Under the pieces are notes generated by a model. The model made no database searches. It had not been told where the DNA came from and was given only the letters and a program-made list of their open reading frames with translations. A stretch of DNA of 16,492 nucleotides, from positions 1 to 16,492 of the forward strand of contig CAJGDJ010000039.1 of assembly GCA_904502025.1 (NCBI GenBank). Direction: 5' to 3'. Positions 6,411-14,482 of this stretch are shown here, piece after piece. Origin of the DNA: an uncultured Muribaculaceae bacterium (GTDB lineage: Bacteria; Bacteroidota; Bacteroidia; Bacteroidales; Muribaculaceae). A program made the position numbers and the translations under genes. Numbering within the stretch: the first letter of the stretch is position 1; the number at the start of each line of letters is the position of its first letter.

Positions 6411-9113
6411 TTAGAATATGCGTTGTTGACCGTTGATTTCATCACGTACTTCATCGTCTGAGCGTTCCGGTTCCATATCTTCGTCGTCAATAGGTGCTTC
6501 CCCCTCTGCGATTTGAGGCTCTAAAGCTTCCTCTTCGGCAACTTCACGAGGTTCTATTTCAACGATTGATTCAATATTAAAATTAGAAATGCGTTTGCCT
6601 TTGGCCTTGAACGATTTTACTCCGATAAATTCCATCGCATCAATGATGATTGAGCCACGGAACTCATCGCCTCCTCCAAATTTCACTTCAAATCTTGCAC
6701 CAAGTTCGTCGGTGAGTGCGATGAGCGTAGATTTTTCATTTTCGCCTAAGAAACGTTGTTTTTTATTTGATGGTTCAAATGTGAAGCGTTTGATATAAGG
6801 GAATCCTTGGTCGGCATCGTTGAGTACGGCAGTCCATACATGCCCTTGACGGAATTTTTCAATTCTTAAAATATTGTCTTCATAGTGGTTGCCTGCGTCA
6901 AACGATGACATATAGTATTCGCCATTTTTGAGAATGACGAGCACAGTGTCGGTGCCACTAAATTCTCCTAAATAGGTGCCACGACCATCGTAGTTCAAAC
7001 GTAATACGTCGTGGTCAAACCACACTTCGCGACCACCAAGCGTAGAAGCACCTTTCTCTTTGAGGGAGAATCGATGTACTTCGTTTTTGGTTACGATATT
7101 TCCTTGTGATTGTTTTCCTTTAATTGCGAGTTCGCTGAAATCAACGTCAAATTGAAGTGTTTTCAATCGTGGTTTTGGTTTGAGAGTAACTTTCACCACT
7201 TCAGCCTCGCCGTTAGGGTTGGCTGTAAACCAATGTATCTTTGTGCCGGGAGCTCCTTTTGTGAGGTCATATTCTTTGTCGCGAGTAACACCTGTAACGG
7301 CAAAACGTTTCATAAAGAATACACCACCCTTGCCATCTTGATATATCACATTATAGATTGTGCGTGCGTCGTTACGCTTAAATACGTTGAGGTAGAGAAT
7401 ATTTTTGCCCACAAACATCTTTTCTTGCACTTTCACAATCTTATATTTGCCATCTTTGTAGAAGATGATAATATCGTCGATGCTTGAACAATTGCACACA
7501 TATTCATCTTTCTTCAATCCGGTACCAATGAATCCCTCTTCGCGATTGATATAGAGCTTTTCGTTGGCTTCGGCAACTGTTGCAGCTTCGATATTGTCAA
7601 ATCCTCGAATCACAGTGTGGCGAGGATATGCAGCCCCATATTTCGCTTTCAAGTCTTCATACCATTTAATGGTGTAATCGACAATATGGGCGAGGTCGTT
7701 GAGCAACGCTTTTATCTTGTCATTATATGAAGCGATGAGGTCTTCGGCTTTTTTAGAATTGAATTTGAGAATGCGTCCCATCTTTATTTCCATCAATCGA
7801 AGAATATCATCGTCGGTAATGGGGCGAATAAATTTAGGTTTCCACGGTTCTAATCGCTTATCGATATGAGCGATTGCTTCTTCCATGTTGCGACTTTCTT
7901 CAAATTCTTTGTCTTTATATATGCGTTCTTCGATGAAGATGCGTTCCAATGATGCAAAATGAAGCAGTTCACGCACTTCGCCAAGTTGTATCTCAAGTTC
8001 TTTGCGAAGAATATCTTTGGTGGTGTCAACACTGTGGCGTAACACATCGCTCACACCCAAAAAATGTGGCTTTTTGTCTTTAATTACGCAGCAGTTGGGC
8101 GAAATATTTACCTCACAATCGGTAAAAGCATAAAGGGCATCAATGGCTTTGTCGCTCGATGTACCGGGAAGCAAATGCACGAGAATCAATGCCGTTTCGG
8201 CAGTGTTATCGTCAACCTTGCGTATCTTGATTTTCCCTTTTTCGTAGGCTTTCAATATTGAGTCGATAAGAGTGCCGGTCGTTTTTCCGTATGGGATTTC
8301 GGTGATTGCGAGAGTCTTGTTGTCGAGTTTTTCGATTTTAGCACGCACTTTAACCACGCCACCACGCTCGCCATCATTATATTTTGATACATCGATAAAT
8401 CCACCGGTCATAAAGTCGGGGTAGAGCACAAACTCTTCGCCACGAAGATATGCCACTGCAGCATCGAGGATTTCGTTGAAGTTGTGAGGGAGGATTTTTG
8501 ATGAAAGACCTACCGCAATACCTTCAACACCTTGTGCCAACAATAAAGGGAACTTTGCTGGAAGTGTTACAGGTTCTTTTTTACGACCGTCGTACGACAA
8601 AGTCCACTCTGTTACTTTGGGGTTATAGAGAGTTTCGAGAGCAAACGACGAAAGACGAGCTTCGATATAACGACCGGCCGCCGCCGATGCTCCTGTTAAT
8701 ATGTTACCCCAGTTACCTTGAGTTTCGACCAATAACTCCTTTTGACCTAATGTTACAAGTGCATCGTTGATTGATGCATCACCGTGGGGGTGATATTGCA
8801 TAGTGTTACCCACGATGTTGGCAACCTTGTTAAATCGGCCATCATCGAGAGTTTTCATTGAGTGAAGAATACGACGTTGCACAGGCTTCAACCCGTCGTC
8901 GATGTGAGGCACAGCACGTTCGAGGATTACGTAAGAAGCATAATCCAAAAACCAACTGCGATACATGCCACGCAAGTGATATTTCACCACGTCATTATCC
9001 TTGTCGGGAGAAACGATTGCAGTATTAGTGTCATCTTGTGCAACCTCCTCTATGGGAGCTTCTTCTGAGGGTAAATCTTCGATTGGATCGTTAGGAGTTA
9101 TTTCGTCGCTCAT
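6411..9113 (-). CDS. parC: DNA topoisomerase IV / gyrase subunit A (ParC type)
   Basis: The 900-residue breakage-reunion subunit of a type IIA topoisomerase passes one DNA duplex through another to decatenate or relax the chromosome. The core starts near residue 50 (MYRSWFLDYASYVILERAVP). The quinolone-pocket helix is at 108-117 (HPHGDASIND) and the catalytic tyrosine is Y149 in AAAGRYIEARL. The C-terminal half contains beta-pinwheel-like DNA-wrapping repeats and ends in a very acidic tail (about 855-895), while the first 40 residues are also acidic. Bacteroidetes carry a gyrA and this ParC-type paralogue. The length, acidic tail and Ala at the usual Ser position favour ParC. ATG at 9113 is used because a TTG at 9203 lies upstream of the promoter. 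The partner parE is not in the window. mntP follows after 6 bp. Confidence 0.88.
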   Translation of the reverse strand: MSDEITPNDPIEDLPSEEAPIEEVAQDDTNTAIVSPDKDNDVVKYHLRGMYRSWFLDYASYVILERAVPHIDDGLKPVQRRILHSMKTLDDGRFNKVANIVGNTMQYHPHGDASINDALVTLGQKELLVETQGNWGNILTGASAAAGRYIEARLSSFALETLYNPKVTEWTLSYDGRKKEPVTLPAKFPLLLAQGVEGIAVGLSSKILPHNFNEILDAAVAYLRGEEFVLYPDFMTGGFIDVSKYNDGERGGVVKVRAKIEKLDNKTLAITEIPYGKTTGTLIDSILKAYEKGKIKIRKVDDNTAETALILVHLLPGTSSDKAIDALYAFTDCEVNISPNCCVIKDKKPHFLGVSDVLRHSVDTTKDILRKELEIQLGEVRELLHFASLERIFIEERIYKDKEFEESRNMEEAIAHIDKRLEPWKPKFIRPITDDDILRLMEIKMGRILKFNSKKAEDLIASYNDKIKALLNDLAHIVDYTIKWYEDLKAKYGAAYPRHTVIRGFDNIEAATVAEANEKLYINREEGFIGTGLKKDEYVCNCSSIDDIIIFYKDGKYKIVKVQEKMFVGKNILYLNVFKRNDARTIYNVIYQDGKGGVFFMKRFAVTGVTRDKEYDLTKGAPGTKIHWFTANPNGEAEVVKVTLKPKPRLKTLQFDVDFSELAIKGKQSQGNIVTKNEVHRFSLKEKGASTLGGREVWFDHDVLRLNYDGRGTYLGEFSGTDTVLVILKNGEYYMSSFDAGNHYEDNILRIEKFRQGHVWTAVLNDADQGFPYIKRFTFEPSNKKQRFLGENEKSTLIALTDELGARFEVKFGGGDEFRGSIIIDAMEFIGVKSFKAKGKRISNFNIESIVEIEPREVAEEEALEPQIAEGEAPIDDEDMEPERSDDEVRDEINGQQRIF

Positions 9114-9178
9114 ATATGTATTTGAGAGAAATTTATTGGTCAATAGCGTATCTGCGTTAATACACTTTTTATCAACTA

Positions 9179-9209
9179 CAAAGATAGTGCAAATTGAGAG
9201 CAATACAAA
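9179..9209 (-). promoter_or_regulatory. parC promoter
   Basis: On the minus strand TATCTTTG (9186 to 9179) is a full -7 match, and TTTG (9209 to 9206) lies 19 bp upstream as the -33 element. The predicted start near 9172 gives a leader of about 60 nt before ATG 9113. Confidence 0.7.
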
Positions 9210-9475
9210 AAAATAATATCATAATTTTATTTTTTTTGATTGCCGAAATGCCACCTATCTAAGGTGCAACCAACGATAGTGCAAGCCGAGCGTAAAAGCA
9301 AATTAAACTTGTCTAAATTTGCACTTTGCCAAGGCGAAACATATTTACGTCGAACTATTATAACTCACAATTAAAAATAAAAAACACACAATAACAAGAG
9401 AAAAATAGTTCAAACTTTAATTTATTGCGTTGTAAATTTCTCCGTCAAAATCATCGAAGATAAAAATAAATTTAC
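9210..9475. repeat. Non-coding stretch with dispersed-repeat-like symmetry
   Basis: No gene is evident here. GATAGTGCAA at 9275-9284 repeats the parC promoter bases 9183-9192 exactly 92 bp away, with further matches on both sides (GAGnGnAA). The same copy has an inverted partner: AGTGCAA 9278-9284 with TTGCACT 9319-9325, and GCAAATT 9298-9304 with AATTTGC 9316-9322, two alternative stems. A plus-strand TAAATTTG at 9314-9321 looks like a -7 box with no gene close behind. A 5-bp hairpin (CACCT/AGGTG) lies at 9252-9266. The pattern resembles a dispersed intergenic repeat. Confidence 0.45.
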
Positions 9476-9483
9476 TACATTTG
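9476..9483 (+). promoter_or_regulatory. -7 box of the hipBA promoter
   Basis: TACATTTG fits TAnnTTTG fully. Transcription would start near 9490, at the edge of the operator-like repeats and about 58 nt before hipB. A -33 element is not obvious, consistent with a weak or regulated promoter. Confidence 0.5.
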
Positions 9484-9489
9484 CAATGG

Positions 9490-9548
9490 ATATTATTGTA
9501 TCTATTAAATTGAGATATATTCAATAATAAATATTACTGTATCTGTTA
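9490..9548 (+). promoter_or_regulatory. Operator-like repeats before hipB
   Basis: Two kinds of symmetry overlap. An 18-bp direct repeat with two mismatches lies at 9490-9507 and 9531-9548, running into the hipB ATG. Nested inverted repeats join TATTATTG (9491-9498) to CAATAATA (9522-9529) and TATCT (9499-9503) to AGATA (9513-9517) with 9 bp between. The inner pair resembles the E. coli HipB operator, TATCC-N8-GGATA. The placement just downstream of the expected start site fits autorepression by HipB. Confidence 0.6.
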
Positions 9549-9856
9549 TGTTATATACGTTTGAAACGGAGACTCCCACGGAATTATGTGAAATACTTGC
9601 TCGAAACACAAAACGTCGTCGGTTAGAACAAAATTTATCACGGAGGGCATTATCTGAATTCAGTGGAGTTCCTGCTCCAACTATCGCAAAGTGGGAGCAA
9701 CAGCATTCTATTTCGCTACAAGCATATGTAGCTATAGCCAAGGCATTGGGATATACCGATGATGTGAAAAATTTACTTTCCGAACCACGGTATTCTACAA
9801 TAGAAGAGCTTGAAGAAATAAATCGAAATAAAAATCGTCAACGAGGAAGCAAATAA
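9548..9856 (+). CDS. hipB: HipB-type antitoxin, XRE-family helix-turn-helix repressor
   Basis: This 102-residue protein has a Cro/C1-type helix-turn-helix: SRRALSEFSGVPAPTIAKWE (31-50) holds the two helices, with the recognition helix around 42-50. The first 15 residues and the charged tail (IEELEEINRNKNRQRGSK) lie outside the domain. In HipBA systems HipB binds DNA, represses its own operon and holds the HipA kinase inactive. The stop codon overlaps the hipA start by one base (TAATGA), so the two are translationally coupled. Upstream repeats with TATCT/AGATA symmetry are likely binding sites. The assignment as antitoxin rests mainly on the pairing with hipA. Confidence 0.82.
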   Translation: MLYTFETETPTELCEILARNTKRRRLEQNLSRRALSEFSGVPAPTIAKWEQQHSISLQAYVAIAKALGYTDDVKNLLSEPRYSTIEELEEINRNKNRQRGSK

Positions 9857-10959
9857 TGAAAGCGATTAATGCACTAAATGTAATGTATCACAATCGAATT
9901 GTCGGTCGTTTGACAATGACTCCCGACGGAAAAAAATGTGCATTTCAATACAAAGAAGATTGGCTAATTAATGGTTTTTCAATATCTCCGATTGAATTGC
10001 CTCTTAAACCAGAACTTTTTATAGCGAAAGAAACCCCATTTTGGGGTAATTTTGGAATATTTGAAGATAGTTTGCCCGATGGATATGGCAGATACCTGCT
10101 CAACCGCATGCTTCGAAAACAAAATATCGATGAAACCACACTAACTCCTATTCAAAGGTTAAGCATAGTGGGAACATCGGAAATGGGTGCGTTATGTTAT
10201 ATTCCTGAAATAATGCCAAATGAGCAGAAAACATTACCACAACTTCAACAACTACAAGAAATGGCACTTGAAGTGTTGTCCGATAGTAATAATAACAATA
10301 TTGATGTATTGTATTTCAATAGTGGAAATTCAGGAGGTTGCCGTCCAAAATGTTTATATCATGACAATGAGGGTAATTGGATTGTAAAATTTAGGCACAC
10401 TTACGACCCACACGACATGGGAAAGATGGAATATAACTACAATATTGCGGCTCGTAATAGTGGAATAACGGTTCCCGATTTTAAATTATTGGAAAATAAA
10501 TATTTTGCCACCAAGCGTTTTGACCTTGATGACAGACAAAGATTGCATATAGCAACTGCAGGAGCACTTCTTAATGAGTCAATTCATCAGCCAATGCTCG
10601 ATTATCGCACATTGTTGCATCTTACCGGATTTCTGACGCAAGACCCATTGCAAGTTGAGGAAATGTTTCGTCGAATGGTTTTCAATATTGTAACTGAAAA
10701 TAAAGATGACCATGCCAAAAATTTCAGTTTCATATATCGGGATAATAAATGGCATCTTGCTCCGGCATACGATTTGACACATAGCCCAATTGGTTGCAAT
10801 GGAGAACATGCCACATCGGTAAATATGAATGGGAATCCAACGTTAAATGATGTTTTAACCGTAGGTCAAAGTATTAAAATAAAAAAAGAACGTTGTTTAG
10901 AAATAATATCACAGGTAACAGTCGGGTGTAAAAATATTCTAAAAAAAGAATTGTTATAG
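9856..10959 (+). CDS. hipA: HipA-type serine/threonine kinase toxin
   Basis: This 367-residue HipA-family protein kinase is shorter than the 440-residue E. coli protein but has both parts. The N-terminal subdomain is at about 6-110 (VMYHNRIVGRLTM, then FEDSLPDGYGRYLLNR). The kinase core has a glycine-rich loop NSGNSGGCRPK (155-165) and a probable ATP lysine K178 (VKF). The catalytic loop NKDDHAKNF (282-290) has D284 as base, and the metal aspartate is D306 (PAYDLT). These match the E. coli NTDRHAKN and YD motifs, so the kinase should be active. E. coli HipA phosphorylates glutamyl-tRNA synthetase and causes growth arrest; the target here is unknown. It overlaps hipB by one base. Its end carries a Lys/Leu-rich tail (ILKKELL). 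Confidence 0.87.
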   Translation: MKAINALNVMYHNRIVGRLTMTPDGKKCAFQYKEDWLINGFSISPIELPLKPELFIAKETPFWGNFGIFEDSLPDGYGRYLLNRMLRKQNIDETTLTPIQRLSIVGTSEMGALCYIPEIMPNEQKTLPQLQQLQEMALEVLSDSNNNNIDVLYFNSGNSGGCRPKCLYHDNEGNWIVKFRHTYDPHDMGKMEYNYNIAARNSGITVPDFKLLENKYFATKRFDLDDRQRLHIATAGALLNESIHQPMLDYRTLLHLTGFLTQDPLQVEEMFRRMVFNIVTENKDDHAKNFSFIYRDNKWHLAPAYDLTHSPIGCNGEHATSVNMNGNPTLNDVLTVGQSIKIKKERCLEIISQVTVGCKNILKKELL

Positions 10960-10999
10960 AATCTCAGTTTTGTAAGAAAATCCCAAATTCAACATTGCT

Positions 11000-11025
11000 T
11001 ATTACTGTATCCCGTCAAAATACAG
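11000..11025 (+). repeat. Third copy of the hipBA repeat, with small palindrome
   Basis: TATTACTGTATC at 11000-11011 repeats bases 9532-9543 in front of hipB. It also forms a palindrome with ATACAG (CTGTAT 11005-11010 / ATACAG 11020-11025, 9-nt gap). The hipBA pair thus sits between two copies of a 12-bp word, which may be extra HipB sites or module borders. Confidence 0.5.
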
Positions 11026-11042
11026 AAGCCACATATTAAATA

Positions 11043-11073
11043 CACGAAAGCCACCAAATCGGTGGCTTTCGTG
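11043..11073. terminator. Hairpin between convergent hipA and the GHL10 gene
   Basis: A perfect 13-bp stem (CACGAAAGCCACC / GGTGGCTTTCGTG) closes a 5-nt AAATC loop. It lies 27 bp beyond the GHL10 stop and 84 bp after hipA. Neither strand has a long T run after it, but position and strength fit a shared terminator for both converging genes. Confidence 0.65.
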
Positions 11074-11100
11074 GTATATATAGAATAGTTGAAAATTGCG

Positions 11101-14100
11101 TTATTTAACGATAACTTTCTTTACTGAGCCGTCGCTCATTTTTACGATGTTGATGCCATTAGTAGGTTGAGAGAGCATGCGGCCGTGAATGTCGTAGCGT
11201 GCTACTTCGGTAGCGTTTGAAGTACCCAATGTGCAATTTTCAACGCCACTCACTGAATTGTCGGCAATTTCATAAGCACATAAGCCATTACCAGGAACAA
11301 ATACATACAACATTACACGATCGGTAGCTGTTTGCACATAGTCGGCATCGGCTTGATATGTTGTGCTGTTAATAGCCCCCATGCCATCTTGTGGGAATGT
11401 CCACATTAATTCCATTGATGAGAATGAAAGGTTGTCATCGGCTTTTACCATATTGAATTGATAGCCTACGGGGTCGGTGTAATCGGCGTAAGGATAGACG
11501 AAGTAGTTTACATCGTTGAGTGTAAACAATGTGCCACCATTGGCTTCGCCGGCGATAGGTTTGAGTGATGTATTGTTGTTGAATGAGTCGGCAACTTTGC
11601 CCGATGAGAAGTTGTGGCGAGCCCATTCGGTTTCGCCACCACGAATAAAGAATGAATTGTCGTCAATTAATATTATGCGAGGAGCTGTTCCGAGAGTGCT
11701 CTTACTTGATGGATTAAGAGTGAGCGTGCAAACCTCTTGTGATTTTTGAACGCCATTTTCGTAATTCCAACGAACCACAACTTTTGCTTTTGCAAATGCA
11801 GCATAGACAGTAAAGTTCCCTTCTGCAACATCGCCAGTCAATGTGATGTGGTCGCAACGTGATGTCGATCCACTATATGTCAATGACGCTACTTCGGTTA
11901 ATTCGCCTGTTTCAAGGTTAACGAGGTGTAATTTGATAGGTGTTGACTTGATGTTGAGCGATAGGTTGGAGATGCAGATATTTCCTTTGCTATCTTTGTC
12001 AACACTATTGCATGGGTAGTATGCTACTTTACCCTCATCGCCTAAGATGATGTCACCCAATATTTCACCTGTTGTGCCGTCAAACTTGCGTAGGTAGATA
12101 GTTGCACCTGTTGAGTTTTCAGAGCGTCCTGCCATATAAACTGCATTACCTACTGCACAGAATGAACGGTTGAACGAACCATCATTGCCAAAAGTGATGT
12201 TTTTGTAATCATCGTGAACCGAACGGAACCAAATGCTATTGATAGAGAGATCGCCCACTTTTTCGTATGAGTCATTATCTTTGTCGAGTTTGATTGAATA
12301 TCCGGGTTCGAAGTTGCCTACTGAAATTTTGGTGATTTCAAATGAGCGCACATCAGAGTAAGTATCGTTCAATGCGTTGCCCGATGTTACCACTCGCCAA
12401 TAGAATGTGCCTTTGCCTAAAATTGACAAAGTGAATGGGAGTGATGTTTCGGTCAATGTCTTTTTGTAAAGAATGTTTGAGAAATCTTTTTGAGCCGATA
12501 TTTCGATGGTGTATTCATCGCATTCCACTTTGCTCCAAGAGAAAGTGATATCTTCGTCTAATTGTGCCTCATCGTCGGGGGCGATAAGAGTTGTTTTAGG
12601 AGCAGCCGGGCGAGTGGTGGTTACGAATGATTCCACTTTGCTCACCGATTCAAGTTTGTTGGTTTGGGCAGTGCGAATTCTCCAATAATATGTTTTTGTT
12701 GATTCGAGGTCGCCGAGGTCAATAGTTGCCGAGTTGGTAGTGATGCCTTTTTGTTGCAACACAATAGTTGAGAATGCTTCGTTGTCGGAAATTTCAAGAG
12801 TGAAAGTCGCATCAGAGATATTGCTCCAAGAAAATTCTTGACTCCATGCAACTGTCGCACCATTGATAGGAGCGATGAGTGTAGCCACTTCAGAGTCGCC
12901 CTCAGGATAGTTTACGATTGCCGATTCGTGTTCGTGACCATAGCCGTCAAACACATTCACAACATACCAATAGTTTGCTTGCTTGTCGCTGTCGAGAGTG
13001 TATGATGTGCCGTAAACAACTTTTTGAAGATATTGCCCGTCAAATCCGTCGCCATCGGCTGCTTTGGCTTCATCGATAGTTACCGACATAGGCACAGCAT
13101 ATACAGTGTAACGAATAATCGCGTTGCCATTCTCTGTTGCGTCCCATGTCAATGTGCCGGCGTTATATTTCAAATTAGAAACGGCGCTATAATTATCACC
13201 CTTCTTCCAAGTGATTTCAGGAGTTAAAGCAGGTGTTGAATACACGTTGTCTTTAAGAGAACTCATGCCACTCTTGAACGTATTTGTGTTGTAATAAATG
13301 CTACCGCAATTATTGTTTTTTACATAAGTGCGGTTGTGGTTTACTTGTTTAATCATTTCATTTACACCCCAGCCCGAGTTGCTAATTTTGTATGAGGCTT
13401 GGCTTGCATAATAGTGACATTTTAGTTTGTCGGCAGCATCGCTCCACCAATGTGTTAATTCTTCATAACCATTGGTTGAGTGGGTTGTTTCCCAATAAAG
13501 TTGGGGTGAAATAAAATCAACTGTTCCTTCATACATCCATGTCAACGGGTCGCAATAAATTTGATCATATTGCCAATCGCTTGCACTTGCACCATAAGAA
13601 GAAATAGATGGAAGTCCGTATTTGCTTGCTGATTTACTTGAAACACCGGCAGGACCGATACCAAAACGTACATCAGGGCGTGTCTCGTTAATGATTTTAT
13701 AACAGTCGGCAACCATATCATTTACGTTGCGACGGCGCCAATCACCCATCGACATTGTGGTGCCACTTGCTATATAATCAGCGTAGTCGGGTGCACTTGA
13801 ACCTTCGGTAGTGCCACCACTTGGGTAGAAATAGTCGTCAAACAACATGCCGTCGATTGCATAATTGTCAATGATTTCTTTAATGACATTTACGATAAGT
13901 TCGCGAGTCTCTTTTAGAGCAGGGTTGAATGTTACATAAGTGCCATTGTCGCCAACGATGAGCATATCGTTGTTTTTCCATTCTAAGTCTTTTTCTGTTG
14001 ACCAAGCATTCAAACCGCTGCTACTCCAACGATAAGGGTTCAACCACACGTATGCTTCGATACCACGTTTGTGACATTCTTCAACGAAAAATGCCAATGG

Positions 14101-14433
14101 GTCCCAACCCGGACTCACTCCACGAGTACCGGAAATATAACTTGACCAAGGTGCATATTCCGATGGATATGCTGCATCGCCCATTGTGCGAATGTGCAAA
14201 CAAGTTGAAGTCATGTTAAGTTCTTCAAGATTGTCGAGATAGGCGATTAATTCTTGTTTTTGTGCGGCTTGAGCCGACGCACTTGTGCCTTTGGTCGATG
14301 GCCAGTCAATGTTTGAAACTAATGTGAGCCATGTAGAACGCATTTCGCGTTTAGGATTTGCAGCAAATACGTTGCCTGCAATAATAGTCAGCAAAAATGC
14401 CGATGCTAACAGATGTAAAAGTCTTGATTTCAT
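11101..14433 (-). CDS. Secreted family-10-like glycosyl hydrolase (GHL10) with FN3 repeats and C-terminal tail
   Basis: This 1110-residue secreted protein has a signal peptide at 1-24 (MKSRLLHLLASAFLLT, cut near VFA-A). Residues about 26-395 form the GHL10 (DUF187) alpha/beta barrel, with KREMRSTWLTLVSNIDWPS at 28-46, DGMLFDDYFYP at 194-204 and ISPQLYW at 308-314. E. coli DigH of this group cuts denuded peptidoglycan glycan strands, so cell-wall glycan is a plausible substrate here, by analogy only. Three fibronectin-III-like modules follow at about 415-508, 517-605 and 614-702. A beta-propeller-like region spans about 710-1040, and the final 65 residues are a secreted-protein tail with VARYDIHGRML and VKKVIVK. 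The architecture is much larger than the bare hydrolase. The protein probably works at the outer surface or in the periplasm. It is preceded by the MBL gene, 49 bp away. Confidence 0.85.
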   Translation of the reverse strand: MKSRLLHLLASAFLLTIIAGNVFAANPKREMRSTWLTLVSNIDWPSTKGTSASAQAAQKQELIAYLDNLEELNMTSTCLHIRTMGDAAYPSEYAPWSSYISGTRGVSPGWDPLAFFVEECHKRGIEAYVWLNPYRWSSSGLNAWSTEKDLEWKNNDMLIVGDNGTYVTFNPALKETRELIVNVIKEIIDNYAIDGMLFDDYFYPSGGTTEGSSAPDYADYIASGTTMSMGDWRRRNVNDMVADCYKIINETRPDVRFGIGPAGVSSKSASKYGLPSISSYGASASDWQYDQIYCDPLTWMYEGTVDFISPQLYWETTHSTNGYEELTHWWSDAADKLKCHYYASQASYKISNSGWGVNEMIKQVNHNRTYVKNNNCGSIYYNTNTFKSGMSSLKDNVYSTPALTPEITWKKGDNYSAVSNLKYNAGTLTWDATENGNAIIRYTVYAVPMSVTIDEAKAADGDGFDGQYLQKVVYGTSYTLDSDKQANYWYVVNVFDGYGHEHESAIVNYPEGDSEVATLIAPINGATVAWSQEFSWSNISDATFTLEISDNEAFSTIVLQQKGITTNSATIDLGDLESTKTYYWRIRTAQTNKLESVSKVESFVTTTRPAAPKTTLIAPDDEAQLDEDITFSWSKVECDEYTIEISAQKDFSNILYKKTLTETSLPFTLSILGKGTFYWRVVTSGNALNDTYSDVRSFEITKISVGNFEPGYSIKLDKDNDSYEKVGDLSINSIWFRSVHDDYKNITFGNDGSFNRSFCAVGNAVYMAGRSENSTGATIYLRKFDGTTGEILGDIILGDEGKVAYYPCNSVDKDSKGNICISNLSLNIKSTPIKLHLVNLETGELTEVASLTYSGSTSRCDHITLTGDVAEGNFTVYAAFAKAKVVVRWNYENGVQKSQEVCTLTLNPSSKSTLGTAPRIILIDDNSFFIRGGETEWARHNFSSGKVADSFNNNTSLKPIAGEANGGTLFTLNDVNYFVYPYADYTDPVGYQFNMVKADDNLSFSSMELMWTFPQDGMGAINSTTYQADADYVQTATDRVMLYVFVPGNGLCAYEIADNSVSGVENCTLGTSNATEVARYDIHGRMLSQPTNGINIVKMSDGSVKKVIVK

Positions 14434-14468
14434 ATTTTTGATTTAAAGTTATTATTCAATTTATTCCA

Positions 14469-14476
14469 CGAAGATA
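14469..14476 (-). promoter_or_regulatory. Weak -7-like box for the GHL10 gene
   Basis: On the minus strand TATCTTCG differs from TAnnTTTG at one base and would give a leader of about 30 nt before ATG 14433. It lies just behind the MBL stop. No good -33 element is seen, so read-through from the MBL gene is an alternative. Confidence 0.3.
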
Positions 14477-14482
14477 GTGATT

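Noticed and set aside
7110..7487. Plus-strand reading frames opposite parC, cysK, GHL10 and other genes (for example 2650-3021, 3450-3821, 7110-7487)
   Set aside because: They lie wholly within strong genes on the other strand, have no domains, and have cysteine-rich or unusual composition typical of shadow frames.
9114..9203. 30-residue N-terminal extension of ParC from TTG 9203
   Set aside because: The perfect promoter (-7 at 9179-9186) lies inside this extension, so it cannot be transcribed from that start.
9505..9741. Minus-strand 78-residue frame across the hipB start
   Set aside because: It overlaps the operator and hipB, with no recognizable domain.
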